DNA of 64,000 nt from assembly GCA_963920575.1 (NCBI GenBank), contig OY986971.1, positions 23,516,145 through 23,580,144 of the forward strand. The letters are read 5' to 3'. Below the pieces are notes generated by a model. That model was not told the DNA's origin. It was given only the letters and a program-made list of their open reading frames with translations, and did no database searches. How positions within the stretch are numbered: the first letter of the stretch is position 1; every line of letters starts with the position of its first letter. This stretch comes from Narthecium ossifragum (taxonomy: Eukaryota > Streptophyta > Magnoliopsida > Dioscoreales > Nartheciaceae). A program made the position numbers and the translations under genes. Shown piece after piece: positions 24,099 through 34,523 of this stretch.

Positions 24099-24312
24099 CA
24101 TGGCTTTTGAGAGCATTAATTAATTGCGTGAGCAAAGAACAAAAAATCACACCTGTTTATGAATCTTTTTCCCCATTGGTTACTGCCAAGCATCTCATTC
24201 TTCTGCAACTTTGATTTGGCAATTTGTGACAATAATTTTAAGCATCCATTTGTAAGTGGTCATTTTGTTGCACAATTTAAGGTTTATTTTTTCTTGCAAA
24301 TAAACAGTGTTG
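24099..24312. other. A/T-rich spacer between the two captured genes
   Basis: This is non-coding A/T-rich DNA inside the Pack-MULE. It may be the 3' flank captured with the PTRHD1-like gene. No motif was recognised. Confidence 0.6.
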
Positions 24313-24880
24313 TCATGTGAATATTGAATTAATAAAAGTGACCACTTGTCCCAAAAGCTTCAGTTGATGAGAAAAGAAGAGTTGTCCCAAAAACTCACGC
24401 ACGACCTCCACGCTCTGCTTGACGACGTCCATCGGCGGGTAGACGAGGGGGTTGCCCTCGGAGTGGAGCTTGCGGAGCTTCACCATGCGGTCGACGGAGT
24501 CCGGCAGGACGGCGATCTTGTTGTAGCTGATATCCAGCTCGACCAATGAGATTAGTAGTCCGACGGCGTACGGGAGGGATTGAAGGTAGTGGAAATTCTG
24601 GCTGACGTTGAGGATTTCTAGCCGGATGAGGTTCTCGAGGCCGTCGGGGAGTGACCGGAGGCAGTTGAGCCGGGTGTCAAGCACGCGGAGGTTGGTCATG
24701 TGGGAGGTGGAGTAGGGGAGGAATGCCAGCTTATTCGAGTTCACGGACAGCTTCCGGAGGTTGATCTGCTCGAACCCCATCGTCTCCAGCAGGTGAGGTC
24801 GGAGGAGCGTAGCGGCGAGGTGGTTGCGGCATGCTGCTAAGGGGATGAATGAGAAGAGGAAGAGAGGGTGGAGATTAATT
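24313..24880 (-). pseudogene. PIRL-like: PIRL-type leucine-rich-repeat gene fragment (captured)
   Basis: The fragment encodes part of a plant intracellular Ras-group-related LRR protein, a family of cytosolic proteins with tandem LRRs of about 23 residues. The frame from 24780 shows five LRR units: [38 protein letters not shown]...[20 protein letters not shown] and [21 protein letters not shown] follows, as in the family's post-LRR region. Coding-like sequence extends upstream to about 24880. After VVREFLGQ the frame reads unrelated residues to a stop at 24313, so the C-terminus is lost. At about 155 residues it is well under half the usual family length. It reads inward from the right terminus of the Pack-MULE. 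Confidence 0.85.
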
Positions 24881-24973
24881 GATATGCTGCTAAGGGTATT
24901 TAAGTAAAGTTACCTAGCCCGGTTAGAATTTACCCCATGGTTAGGTTACTTAACCTGACGGAAGTACACGGAA

Positions 24974-25084
24974 GGGTATTTTTGAGATTAATTGAACTTT
25001 TCAGGGGTATATATGAAAATATGAAGAATGCAGGGGTAAATACGTATTTTGAAAGTTTTTTGAGGATATATATGTAAAATACCC
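24974..25084. repeat. Right terminal inverted repeat of the Pack-MULE
   Basis: This 111-bp arm is the partner of 2616-2726 and is followed directly by the 9-bp duplication TATTAATAA. Confidence 0.92.
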
Positions 25085-25310
25085 TATTAATAAATACGAG
25101 AAAGAAATAAGATCATTAATATTATTTCAAATATTATTAATAAATAAGAGAAAGAAATAAGATTATTAATAAATAAGAGAAAGAAATAGGATTATTAATA
25201 AATAAGAGAAAGAAATAAGATTATTAATAAATAAGAGAAAGAAATAGGATTATTAATAAATAAGAGAAAGAAATAAGATTATTAATAAATAAGAGAAAGA
25301 AATAAGATCA
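25085..25310. repeat. AT-rich minisatellite, right arm of the Harbinger-like element
   Basis: At least six copies of TATTAATAAATAAGAGAAAG-type units occur in the same orientation as 2150-2606. Confidence 0.85.
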
Positions 25311-25392
25311 TTTTAAAGATTGATCCTAGTCATTTGATCAGTTTAATCAAAGAAAGATTAAGGGTATTCACGTACGTTTCATGAATATGAGA

Positions 25393-25465
25393 GTTCCTGC
25401 GTTTGAGGGAACTCTGGATTCCCGTATCAAATTTGGGAATCCAAAGTTCCCTCAAACGCAGGAAC
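25393..25465. repeat. Near-perfect 31-bp hairpin in the Harbinger right arm
   Basis: Arms 25393-25423 and 25435-25465 are complementary with one mismatch, around an 11-base loop. The stem starts GTTCCTGCGTTTGAGG. If transcribed it would fold like a small-RNA precursor. Confidence 0.85.
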
Positions 25466-25574
25466 TTCAGTTCCGGTTTCTAAATGGATGCTGCAACCAA
25501 ACACGTTGAATTCCTCGTTTTAAGGAATTCCAATTCCAATTTTTGGATGAAACGTTCAACCAAACGTGGCCTTA

Positions 25575-26365
25575 GAGTCCTTGATAACTTTCCTTTAGCC
25601 TTTTACTACCTTCATCTATTCAAAAGACCAAAATGACCTTCCTCCTTCCTCACAAGGCGCTCGACATCTCCCAACGATCCTGATGTCTGGCGACGAAGTC
25701 CATCACCTCCAGCCATCTTCCCGATCTTCTTCGCTACCCCGAGCTCCTCCGTCGCCCTCTCTCCTTCCCCTACGAGCATGATCACAACTAACCACGCCAT
25801 GCCAGTCGCCGCCCTCGCCGGCTTCTCCGGATGGGCTCTGTTCATCGACTGTGACTTCCTCTACACCTCCGACATCAAGCCCCTGGTAGATCTCCTCGAC
25901 CCCTCCTTCGCCGTCATGTGCGTCAAGCAACCACACCGCTATGAACCCGACACCGCCCTGCAAAAACATCGCCACCGTTGTCGCTGACTCCAACGAACCG
26001 CGCAGGCCTCACTAGATCTCCGTGCTGCCGTGATGTCCGCCGTTGATCTCTAGTCCGACCATTCTCATTGCTGGCACACTCCACCACAAGATCTCTGAGT
26101 GACTCCCTCCTTACTCCCGACCTCAACAACCTCTCCAATCGCCTAAACCCACCTCCTCGGTGACCCCGACTCTGCTCAGCGGTAACCTCGTCGCCTCTCC
26201 TCTCTTCCATCATGACACCGGCCGCCCTTATTCCTTGATCACGACTCCAAGCCGACCTCTTCTCATTGGGAAGCCTCACCGCCATGCCCGGCTCCGATCC
26301 ACCCCAACCTCCTTCCTCGACCACGGGCCGCCCCCATCTTCGAGCTCCGATCCCAAAATTGGTGT
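25575..26365. pseudogene. CDI-like: GC-rich gene-fragment mosaic with CDI-like copy 1
   Basis: Bases 25812-25928 (plus) encode ALAGFSGWALFIDCDFLYTS, then IKPLVDLLDPSFAVMCVK. This belongs to the plant CDI-like nucleotide-diphospho-sugar transferase family, presumed glycosyltransferases; the region contains a DCD motif. The same segment recurs about 90% identical at 27390-27500. The flanking GC-rich text (25620-25780, 25935-26365) looks exonic but I cannot name it, and frames on both strands are open only by composition. The left edge (about 25580-25640) resembles the inverted complement of about 34430-34523, so this may begin a second Pack-MULE. Confidence 0.6.
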
Positions 26366-26445
26366 GTTACGAACGTGTCGTTAAAACATTGCAAACTCAA
26401 TCAAATATTTAATTTATAATCCTTATTCAATCACTAAACTACTAG
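26366..26445 (-). mobile_element. Remnant of an Athila-like LTR end
   Basis: About 80 bp are the inverted equivalent of 14270-14345, from the CCTAGTAGTGTAGTGATTGA word to the ACAACGTTTTAACGACGACG region. Only the LTR tail remains. Confidence 0.7.
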
Positions 26446-26589
26446 GTAGGATAGCATCTCATCAATTTTCTCTTTCCTATAGTTAATTCGGAGAGCAACT
26501 CACAAACTTTCCGAATGATAGATGGTAGTTATGTCTAACGAAAGCCATAGGTGTCTAATGTTATCCTTATCCTCAAATGATAGATGATA

Positions 26590-26800
26590 GTTACTTTTCA
26601 TTGTTTAATGTGGAAAGTAACTAAAATGATAGATGATAGTCACTTTTCAATTAGATGGTAGTTACTTTCCATCTAGATGGTAGTTACTTTCCATCTAGAT
26701 GGTAGTTACTTTCCATTTAACTGGTAGTTACTTTTCATCTAACCGGTAGTTGCTTTCCAGTTAGATGGTAGTTACTTTCCATAGTTCAATGCGAAAAGTA
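26590..26800. repeat. 22-bp minisatellite
   Basis: Units of the form TAGATGGTAGTTACTTTCCATC repeat about six times between 26651 and 26790. More diverged copies lie on both sides (about 26520-26900). Confidence 0.88.
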
Positions 26801-27106
26801 ACTAAGATGATAGATGATAGTTACTTTCAGTTGGGTGCTAGTTACTTTCAGTCGTGGCACATATCGAGAACTCAAGTTATTTTTCGCAAATCATGATAAG
26901 TTACTTTCCATAGTACTAATATTTGGAATATGGAAAGTCACTCTCAAGTCACTTTCCACGATTTCATCATTGAGAACTCAAGTTACTTTCCACAAATTGC
27001 TTTCCATCAGTTACTTTCCACAATTATCCGTGAATAATTTGGGCGCGCATCCTAAATTTAAAGGTCTAGATCCCAAACCAGCAAAGATCTACAGTGAGCG
27101 ATCGAG

Positions 27107-27719
27107 ATGCCCTCCAAGAATGGCAACAAGGAGATGCCTCTAGTGGCTAATGGCATCATCGCCAATGGCAGATCCACCTATCCCTTCCTCATCTTCATCG
27201 GCTACGACCCTCGCGAGCTCCTCGCCTTTGAGGTCTGCCGCCATTCCTTCCTGAATCACTCCTCCGTCCCCCTCTCCATCATCCCCATCATCCAGGCCGA
27301 CCTCCACGCCACCGGGCTCTACTAGCGCGACCGCTGCCCCACCGAGAGCACTGAGTTCTCTTTCACGAGCTTCCTTACACCCGTGCCTCGCCGGCTTTCT
27401 CCAAATGGGCTCTGTTCATCGACTGTAACTTCCTCTACTCCTTCGACATCAAGCCCCTGGTAGATATCCTCGACCCTTCCTTCGCCGTCATGTACGTCAA
27501 GCATGACTACGCCCCCAAAGACGCCACCAAGATGGACGACGTCGTCTAGACCATGTACCCCCGCAAAAACTAGTCATCCATTGTGCTCTACAACTGTGGG
27601 CACCCCAAGAATAAGGTTACGTTAACCTCGGACGACGGTCAACTCCCAGACCGACGCGTTCCTCCACTGGTTCATGTGGCTGGATGACAACGAGATCCTT
27701 GAGGAGCCGGGAAGAGTAG
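27107..27719 (+). pseudogene. CDI-like: CDI-like nucleotide-diphospho-sugar transferase, copy 2 (broken)
   Basis: A frame from ATG at 27107 reads PFLIFIGYDPRELLAFEVCR, then HATGLY, then after a deletion GFSKWALFIDCNFLYSFDIK, DPSFAVMYVKHDY, TKMDDVV, TMYPRKN and SSIVLYNCGHPKNK. These are landmarks of the plant CDI-like nucleotide-diphospho-sugar transferase family (pollen-related in Arabidopsis; a GT-A-like fold is presumed). Three in-frame TAG codons (27323-27325, 27547-27549, 27571-27573) replace what should be Trp, Gln and Trp. A middle part is missing around 27370-27390, and frameshifts follow 27615. The copy is then cut by solo LTR D at 27720. It is not functional. No introns are visible. 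Confidence 0.82.
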
Positions 27720-28621
27720 TGATGAGTCATGAAATATGCACAATTAACCCTTTTAACTTAGCTTTGTTAGCTCTAGAATAATGCATTTCTAATAAACTTC
27801 ATGAAGTTTCAGGTACAAACACTCCTAAGACGGCTTGGATCGAATGTGGTTTTAAAAAGAACATCAAGAGCACAAGTTGAAAAATCGGATCAATCCCCAG
27901 TCTGTGCAGATTGATCCATGTTTAGTATTCCATAAAGCAAATGCTGAGGCGATCAATCCGCCTAGACTCCCAAGAAAAATGGATTGATCCCAACGTTACT
28001 GATGTGACGTAATGGATGGCTCAGATTAAATCCAAGGGATGAAAGCTAAGGGGGATATATATAAGGGCTTTGACACTCTAAAACGGGGCTCTTGGTCGCT
28101 GGTTCTTGGATGCCGTTTGAGAGGGGAGAGTAGGGTTTTTAACCCAAAGAGGGAGGAAGCCAATTAACCCATCTTGAAGGGAGGCATGAAGGAAGGATCA
28201 TCTCCAACCTCCATGAGTCCATCCAAGATGAGTAGCTAGCTTCATTTGTCTTGGGATTTCCATGTAGTTGTAGGAATGTTTTGTCGTTTTCTTAGGATTT
28301 TTTTATGTGTAATCTATAGGGATGATCTATTGTATGGTTTTGAGCATGATTTCTCTATCTTTGAACTTGGATTTTATTGTTGAATGGATGAATGCCCGTA
28401 TTGTGAGGACCCGTACCTCCAACCCGGTCCGACCGCGTCGGTCGAGGGTCTGATTCGGTTGGGTTGGCTCGGTTGGCCTTGCTTCGCGATCTCCTTCGAT
28501 CGTTGCGGCTCCGGGGGTAATTTGGTAAATTACTCTAGACGGAGTTGGTTTCAGACACACGTACCGCACACACGGTCTTGTGATGATGTATATGCTTGAC
28601 GAGACCATTAGGAGTACCCTA

Positions 28622-31062
28622 TGTCGCGCCCCGACCCGCAGGACCCAGACCGGGCCGGGACACGAGAGGAAAAACCTACATCTACTAGCCTCAACTGGCA
28701 GAAACAGCTGAGACTAACGCACAGCTGGCGGAAACAGCTGGCTGCAAGCACAAGGCGGAAGCGAAGAACTAAACATCTATTAACATCTGTTACAAAATAG
28801 ATATTAAAGAGTTAAACAGAGTTCTAGTACAACAAGCTACAAGGGATCAACAGTCCCCAAAAAGAAGCTACAGCACCCACCGGGGTCTCCACGAACGCAC
28901 AAACAAAACCATCCTGACCCTCAGACATGGTCAGGAGCTGGCGCGCCGCCACGAGACAACCGACGGGGAAGCACCGGAGGAGAACGGGGACCCGCACATG
29001 CAAACACACAGTCCAGGTAGGAATGAGCAACAGCTCAGCAGGGTCCTACTCTACCACTCCCGCTAAGAAGGCAAACCCAACGAACCAACCCTGAGGTCAA
29101 GTACTGAGGCTTGCCAAGGATCCCATAAATCCCGCCAATAACCCGAAGGACTCCTGTCCCAAGTACGCCCCTCCGACAACCACTGCTCAGGGGTGGACAA
29201 CTCCAACAATCCCTGACACAGGGTGGACATGACGCTACTGGTAGGACACCCTTCTCCAAGCGGGATCTCCACACTTGGCGGAACGACCGAGGTTAAGACT
29301 ACCACCTCTCAGTACTCCAAGCCACAGAGCCAATAGGACCCCTAACTCCTGACCCAAGGACTAAGCCTAGCCAGGAAGTCCATCGATCCCATCGATGTTT
29401 CCCTCCCCAAGGTTCCTGTCCAATGTACGTCCCTCCGATAGCCACTGCTCGAGGACTGGGCTACCTCCGACGGTCCTTTACACAGGGTGGTCCGGACGAT
29501 ACTTGTAGGACATCCTTGCCCTTGCTGGCCACCAGCATGGGGACACATGTCGGGTAACGGCATCCACCACTTAGCCTTAGATCACCGAAGCCCACGGGTC
29601 AACCCCATCCAGTCTAACCTAGCATGTCTAATGCTCAGGAAACAAGACAGGATATGAATATGTAAAGCAGTAACAAACAGCATAACAAGGGCACACCTTC
29701 GACCCATTTATACTAACCACTCCCGAGGATCATGACTTCCTTCGGTTCACCATAAAGCGGTAAAAGGGCATAACCCACTGCCCATTATTCTAAGCATTCC
29801 CGAGGGTTCATTACTCCCTCGGTTAACCACAAAGCAGTAAACAATAAGCATGATAGGCAACATGTTAAGCCCCGAGGGCAAAACCGTCAAAACCACTTGC
29901 ATGCGAAGCCCCGCGGGCAAAACAACACTTAAAGTAAGTAAAAACCCTTTCTGCACCGAAGGAGATCGATCTCCTATAGCAGTGAGATCGATCTTCTTCG
30001 AAGCTAGAAGCACCCGTCCCGGTCACCCCCAACAAGATCGATCTCCACCCATATGAAGATCGATCTTATAGGTGACCCTCGATGCACTGACACCAGCCGC
30101 CAAGAGATCGATCTCCCTCCCAGGGAGATCGCTCTCGCTCGGGCGGGCTGGGCCACCCCAACCAAGATCGATCTCATCCCATGAGATCGATCATGATTGG
30201 GTTCTCCGGCGGCCGGACGGCGAGGAACACTGCCGAAAACCTCCACCATACCTCACCAAACTAGGTGGGCTGGTAGATCTCAGTGCCACGAAGCTACTCA
30301 TGGCTTCAAAACCGGAAAACACCAACTCCACAAGAAGATCTAAGCAAAACAAAACCCGGATTAAACCCTCAAAGCAAGCCGGAGGTTTGAGTGGGATCCC
30401 TACCTCCTCAGAGCAGCTTCGATCCACGAAGCCTAGCCAAGGATCTTCCTCACGCCGTCACGGTTCCAACGAGCCTTCAAGCTCCAGAAACGGTGGCCGG
30501 AGGAGGGAGAACGGAGGAGGGAAAAAGGGCGGCCGGAACAGGGGAGGAAAACAGGGCTCTCGCGAGGAAGAAGAAAGGAGAAGCCGGGGGAAAGGAAGGA
30601 AGAGGGGAAGGGGGGGTAAGGCCGGGGGAAAGCCGACGAAGGCGGGGGAAAGGCGAAGGAGGGGAGCAAAAGTCTCCCCTCCCCTGACAGGGGAAGCGAC
30701 GGCCATCGCCGTGGCCGTCCTTCGACGCCACCGCCAACGACTACCAGGCACAGAGAGATCGATCTCCATGCCAATACAGATCGATCTCCCTTGCCCAGAA
30801 CGGCAACCACCAGGCACAGAGAGATCGATCTCCATTGCCATGTAGATCGATCTCCCTTGCCTAGAACGGCAACCCTAGGCTGAGACTCAGGCCCAAGCCC
30901 AGAACTTCCGATCCCGGGTCCACCTAACCTTTCTAACAAACACAAACACCAAACAAGGTCTGTGTGTGCACACCCAGTGTGAAACGACCGCCAAGGCGCA
31001 ATTTCCCAAATTGCCCTTGGGGTAAACAACAAGCCACAGGGATGGAGGGGCAGGTCCTCACA
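28622..31062 (-). mobile_element. Solo LTR C' in inverted orientation inside LTR C
   Basis: The plus-strand ends are TGTCGCGCCCCGACCC at 28622 and GGTCCTCACA ending at 31062, with the perfect duplication CCCTA (28617-28621 and 31063-31067). It is 2441 bp. It contains two blocks of AGATCGATCT palindromes (29963-30193 and 30757-30861) around a GGA/CCG-rich core. The Arg/Gly-rich frames 30072-31032 come from that core. Confidence 0.9.
29963..30193 (-). repeat. AGATCGATCT palindrome array, block 1 of LTR C'
   Basis: I count seven GATCGATC words in about 230 bp. A second block at 30757-30861 adds four more. Confidence 0.9.
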
Positions 31063-34000
31063 CCCTAGATCGGAGGATCTGGATTAGATCGAGGTTTGAG
31101 CTGATGGGATCAAATCTGGCCGATCGGACGATCAGGATCTAATCTTAAGCCATTAGTACTTAAACCTCCACTTAACCCATCTCTCGTTAGGGCACCCCGG
31201 ATCGTGATGAGAGAGAGAGGGCAGCGTCGATGGCGAGCTCGGAGGTCTTGGCTGCGGTGACCATGACGGAGAGCTAAGCGGACATCGACGACGACGACCA
31301 AAGAGGAGCTTGTTGCGGCGGGCGCGGCCGGAGAGGCGGCTGGAGAGGAGCTTGGTGACGGCGACTGTGGTAGGGAAAGAGAAGATAGGAGAACATCTTG
31401 ATACCCAGAGGTAGGGATTCCTACTCTAACCTTTGGTTGGGCATCGAGGGATTGATTTGAAGCATGCTAGCTTAGGACCTTGGTTGCTCTGTGGATTTCG
31501 TGATCGCCGGTTGATGTTCTTCTCCCCTCTTCGCTGCCATTGTTTGGGTCTATGAGCTTTGATGGATTTTCGATGCATTAATTTGGCATTTCCGTTTCTG
31601 CTCAGTTTTCCTTGGATTTATTGGCTGGTTCTTGGATTTCTTCTTGGCTCGATGGTTGTGTTAGCCAATTGTTCTTGGATTTATTGGCTGGTCTGGATCA
31701 ATGCTACCTCGTTCTCCCCTACATGCAATTGTTTTGGCCGCTGGGTTTCCTTGAATCTTTTCCATCTGTGCTTGCTTGGCATGCCAGAGGTTTTCCTCCA
31801 ACCCATGTCCCGACCTTCCCCTGGTGTTTTGTGGTGGTCGGTTTGATCCTTCCAGACATTGATGTATTGTGGTGAGTTCTCTCTTTCTCTTTGGATTTCT
31901 CTGTCGATTCCTCCCTCTGTTCCTGAGTTGCTGGGGCTGGAGCCACTCCCCAAATTCCATCCCTTCGTCTGTCCTGGTCCTAAGCCAGTGGATTGGTTGG
32001 ACATTGGGAAAAACTGGCACCTGCCGGCTTCAATTCTTGATGACTGGTTAGCTGCGGAGGTGCTTGCGAGGTGTTTGCCAATCTACTTATGTGTTGCTAT
32101 GGCTTTAGCTGGACTATGCAGATTGGATGTTCAACCTAGTCGATTGAGTCTTAGTATCCTTTTGACTCTTTGAATCAACATTTGAATGAAATGCTAATGG
32201 TGGAGTTTAACTTTCGTTTAAAGCTTTCTTCGATGTCCTTTTTGAGTTTTGACATAGGTTTTGGTTTAATTGACAACTGTGTTTTCCTCCGACGCTTAAC
32301 CTCTCTATTTTTCCCCTTCTTCCTCTCCTCAATTGGTTTCATGTTGGCATTAGCTTAAGAGCTTAGTTGAATGCCATTTGTCCCTATTTAATTATTATGA
32401 CTTCATGTTAATCATTTTGATTACGTACTCGTATATGATGCTTAAGCCTAGGGCCGGTTGTGTGCCCGTTTTATTTATTTGTGGGTTAACCAAGGATGTG
32501 ATGCCCCTGTGAATGTGTAGATTAAATGGGCCGAAGGTGTGCCCTTGTTTGTTGAAGGATAGTATGCATGGTTTGGATAATTATACATGTAGAGTGTATG
32601 TCTATTGCTGGATGTCTTGAAGTATCTGTGATGGCCTTATGCATAAATGCTTATTCCTTTATCTTGTTAGCTTGTTATCTCATAACATGTTGGACAATTG
32701 ATTGATGACTTGACATGTAGAGACATCTAGGCCTAGTTGTTTGAATAGGCTCATGCATGATGCTTGCATTAGAGGCATTCAGGCTAGGTGGTAGGCGATA
32801 GATTCGATCGCCGATCCGGGGTTCTCGGGTAGCCCGGATCTAGCCCTAAGACCGGGTTTTGGATAGTCGAGGATTAGGATGTGATTGTCATCGAATGATT
32901 ATATTTGATATCATTTGAGATTACTGTTATAGTCGACTATGTATTATATTCTTGTTTGAGGAATAGAGGTCGTATTGTCGCTTTGTCCCAAGGGTCTAAG
33001 CGTGGATGTTGAGTTCCATGACGTGTGTCCCCGTACAAGGGGTGGTGTACGGTGAGAGCTCCGACGGTGAGTGCAGCGACGATGCACCGACCCTGGGTCC
33101 GGGCTCGTGTTGGCCGTCCTCCTTGTTTCGCCGATTGGGTGAGGGTGACCCTATTTAGGGGCCCATTCTGGATCGATGAGGTGTGATGCCTCCAGTGACA
33201 CCTTAGACTCGGGATGAAGGACTATACAGTTGCAGTTTCCCCTTTCCTTGAGAATGTCGTATAGTAGAACCCTACTGAGCATTGTTGCTCACCCCACCTG
33301 GGCTGCATTGGCGATGCAGGTGTTTTTCTAGAAGATGCCGCGGCATTTTGAGGTGATCGAGAACTTGGAGCTTCGAGGAGTTCTTCTACAGTTAATTTAC
33401 AGTTTTAATCAAGGATGTATAAATTGATGTATAATCTTATATATTCAAAAACAGAATTGTATGATTATTAATTCAGTTCTATTTGAGAAATATTGTAATA
33501 TTCCTTAATGTAGATGTTGAGGAATGTGAGGATATTGAAATTGTAAAATTGTAAAATATACAGGTTTCTTGTGCTATAATTATAAAAGGGATTCCGTCGA
33601 AATTTTTTTATGAACTTGAGGACTAAATTGTTTAAATTCTTAGTAGTTATATATTTGTGCGCCAATTGATGATGTAAACAGGTTTAGGTGGCTCATGTCT
33701 CGATCTGGATGGGTTTTCTGGGTCGGGGCGTGACACGTATTGGTATGAGTTAGACACTTGTGCATGATGGGTGTTTGATGTTATGCCCCAATGAGTTGGA
33801 TGTGTTAGAAACACATCCAAATACATTGGGAGGAGAAATAGCCTTAGATTGGTATTTAGGGATGCTAGAACCATCCCTATCCTTCTAATTAGAGGGTCCA
33901 TTCTATCTTTCTCTTACATTGGACTCGAGGTGCTAGAACCATCTCGATTCAATGCCCGATTCCATACAATAGGTTTTTGTTGTGACGAAGTTAATCACTC

Positions 34001-34391
34001 GTTCGTCGACTTTGTGAATGCGATATTTGACGGCAGAGATTTCTAAGTCAACTTTAGTTGAGCGATAAGTGAGGCTAACCACCCGCTCGTTGACTTCTAG
34101 ATTTCGATCATCCCAATTAGATTATACACTTTAATTCCTTAGAAGGTTGCACTAGAACCTATAATGAAACAGAAATCTCAAGGCTTATCTCTATTAGTTT
34201 TACTTTCATTTACCTAGCGAATTATCTTAATAATCATTAGTCCAACACCCAAATTGTTTTGGCTATTGTTGGGAGCTATCTATTAAGTACGTTAATCAAT
34301 CCTCATTTCCCTGTGGATCGACCTAGACTCCCGTTAACTACGTAGTAGTTAGTTAGGATTCGATGAATTTATAATTTTGACGCCCTCATCA

Positions 34392-34523
34392 CTTTTACGA
34401 CGAGTGGTTAAGCCGCGTGAAGTAGTAGGGGGACGAAGGGCATTTTAGTCCTAAAAAAACAAAACTAACCATAACGGAATGACTGGGTAGTAAATGGGTT
34501 AAGAAAAAGCTATCCAGGCATGG
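34392..34523. other. Short tail after LTR D, possible right end of a second Pack-MULE
   Basis: CTTTTACGACGAGTGGTTAAG and what follows could encode FYDEWLSRVK then a stop; whether this is part of the captured gene is unclear. The text GGGCATTTTAGTCC...GTAAATGGG...AAAGCTATCC is similar, inverted, to 25580-25640 (GATAACTTTCC...TTTACTACC...CCAAAATGACCTTCC). Confidence 0.4.

Larger units (their letters stand above)
2616..25084. mobile_element. Pack-MULE carrying two captured gene fragments
   Basis: The terminal inverted repeats are 111 bp each (2616-2726 and 24974-25084) and differ at only a few positions. Both begin GGGT followed by a stretch ending in TTTTACATATATATCC. The element is flanked by the perfect 9-bp duplication TATTAATAA (2607-2615 and 25085-25093), the Mutator hallmark. 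With the nested hAT removed it is about 2.0 kb. It carries a PTRHD1-like fragment on the plus strand near the left terminus and a PIRL-like LRR fragment on the minus strand near the right terminus. Both captured genes begin near a terminus and read inward, a layout familiar from Pack-MULEs. No MURA transposase is present. Confidence 0.9.
1886..25571. mobile_element. PIF/Harbinger (Tourist)-like element, outermost shell of the nest
   Basis: The left end starts GGCCACGTTTGGTTG at 1886. The right end is the exact reverse complement of those 15 bases, ending at 25571. The flanks are TTA at 1883-1885 and TTA at 25572-25574. A 3-bp TTA target duplication and a GTTTGGTT-containing terminus are hallmarks of Tourist/PIF-Harbinger elements. 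With the nested Pack-MULE and one copy of its duplication removed, the element is about 1.2 kb. No transposase is visible, so it is non-autonomous. Both arms hold A/T-rich repeats with the word AATAAGAGAAAGAAATAAGA in the same orientation. Confidence 0.8.
28402..33735 (+). mobile_element. Solo LTR C (chromovirus-related), containing nested LTR C'
   Basis: The LTR starts TGTGAGGACCC at 28402 and ends GGGGCGTGACA at 33735, with the perfect duplication CGTAT (28397-28401 and 33736-33740). Without the nested C' it is about 2.9 kb. It shares the GATCGCCGATCCGGGGTTCT box (32808-32827) and the CTACTGAGC...GCTCACCCCACCTGGGCTGC region (about 33272-33306) with families A and B. ORFs at 31559-32358 are hydrophobic shadows without known domains. 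Confidence 0.9.
27720..34391 (+). mobile_element. Solo LTR D (Athila-like), containing nested LTR C
   Basis: The ends TGATGAG...CTCATCA form a 7-bp inverted terminus. The left part (27720-28401) and right part (33741-34391) together give about 1.33 kb. They resemble the Athila-like LTRs at 12916 and 34524 (AACCC-TTT-TAACTTAGCTTTG near the start, CCCTGTGGATCGAC near the end). A TATA box TATATATAAGG lies at 28056-28066. A small module of GGATCAATCC/GGATTGATCC words at 27885-27985 precedes it. I could not find a matching 5-bp duplication, so the flank may be rearranged. Confidence 0.7.

Noticed and set aside
30072..31032. Arg/Gly/Lys-rich ORFs on both strands in LTR C'
   Set aside because: Composition-driven frames over GGA/CCG-rich LTR sequence and palindrome arrays, with no domain.
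31559..32358. Hydrophobic ORFs that could look like membrane proteins
   Set aside because: They lie wholly inside LTR C, overlap in several frames and show no conserved family pattern.
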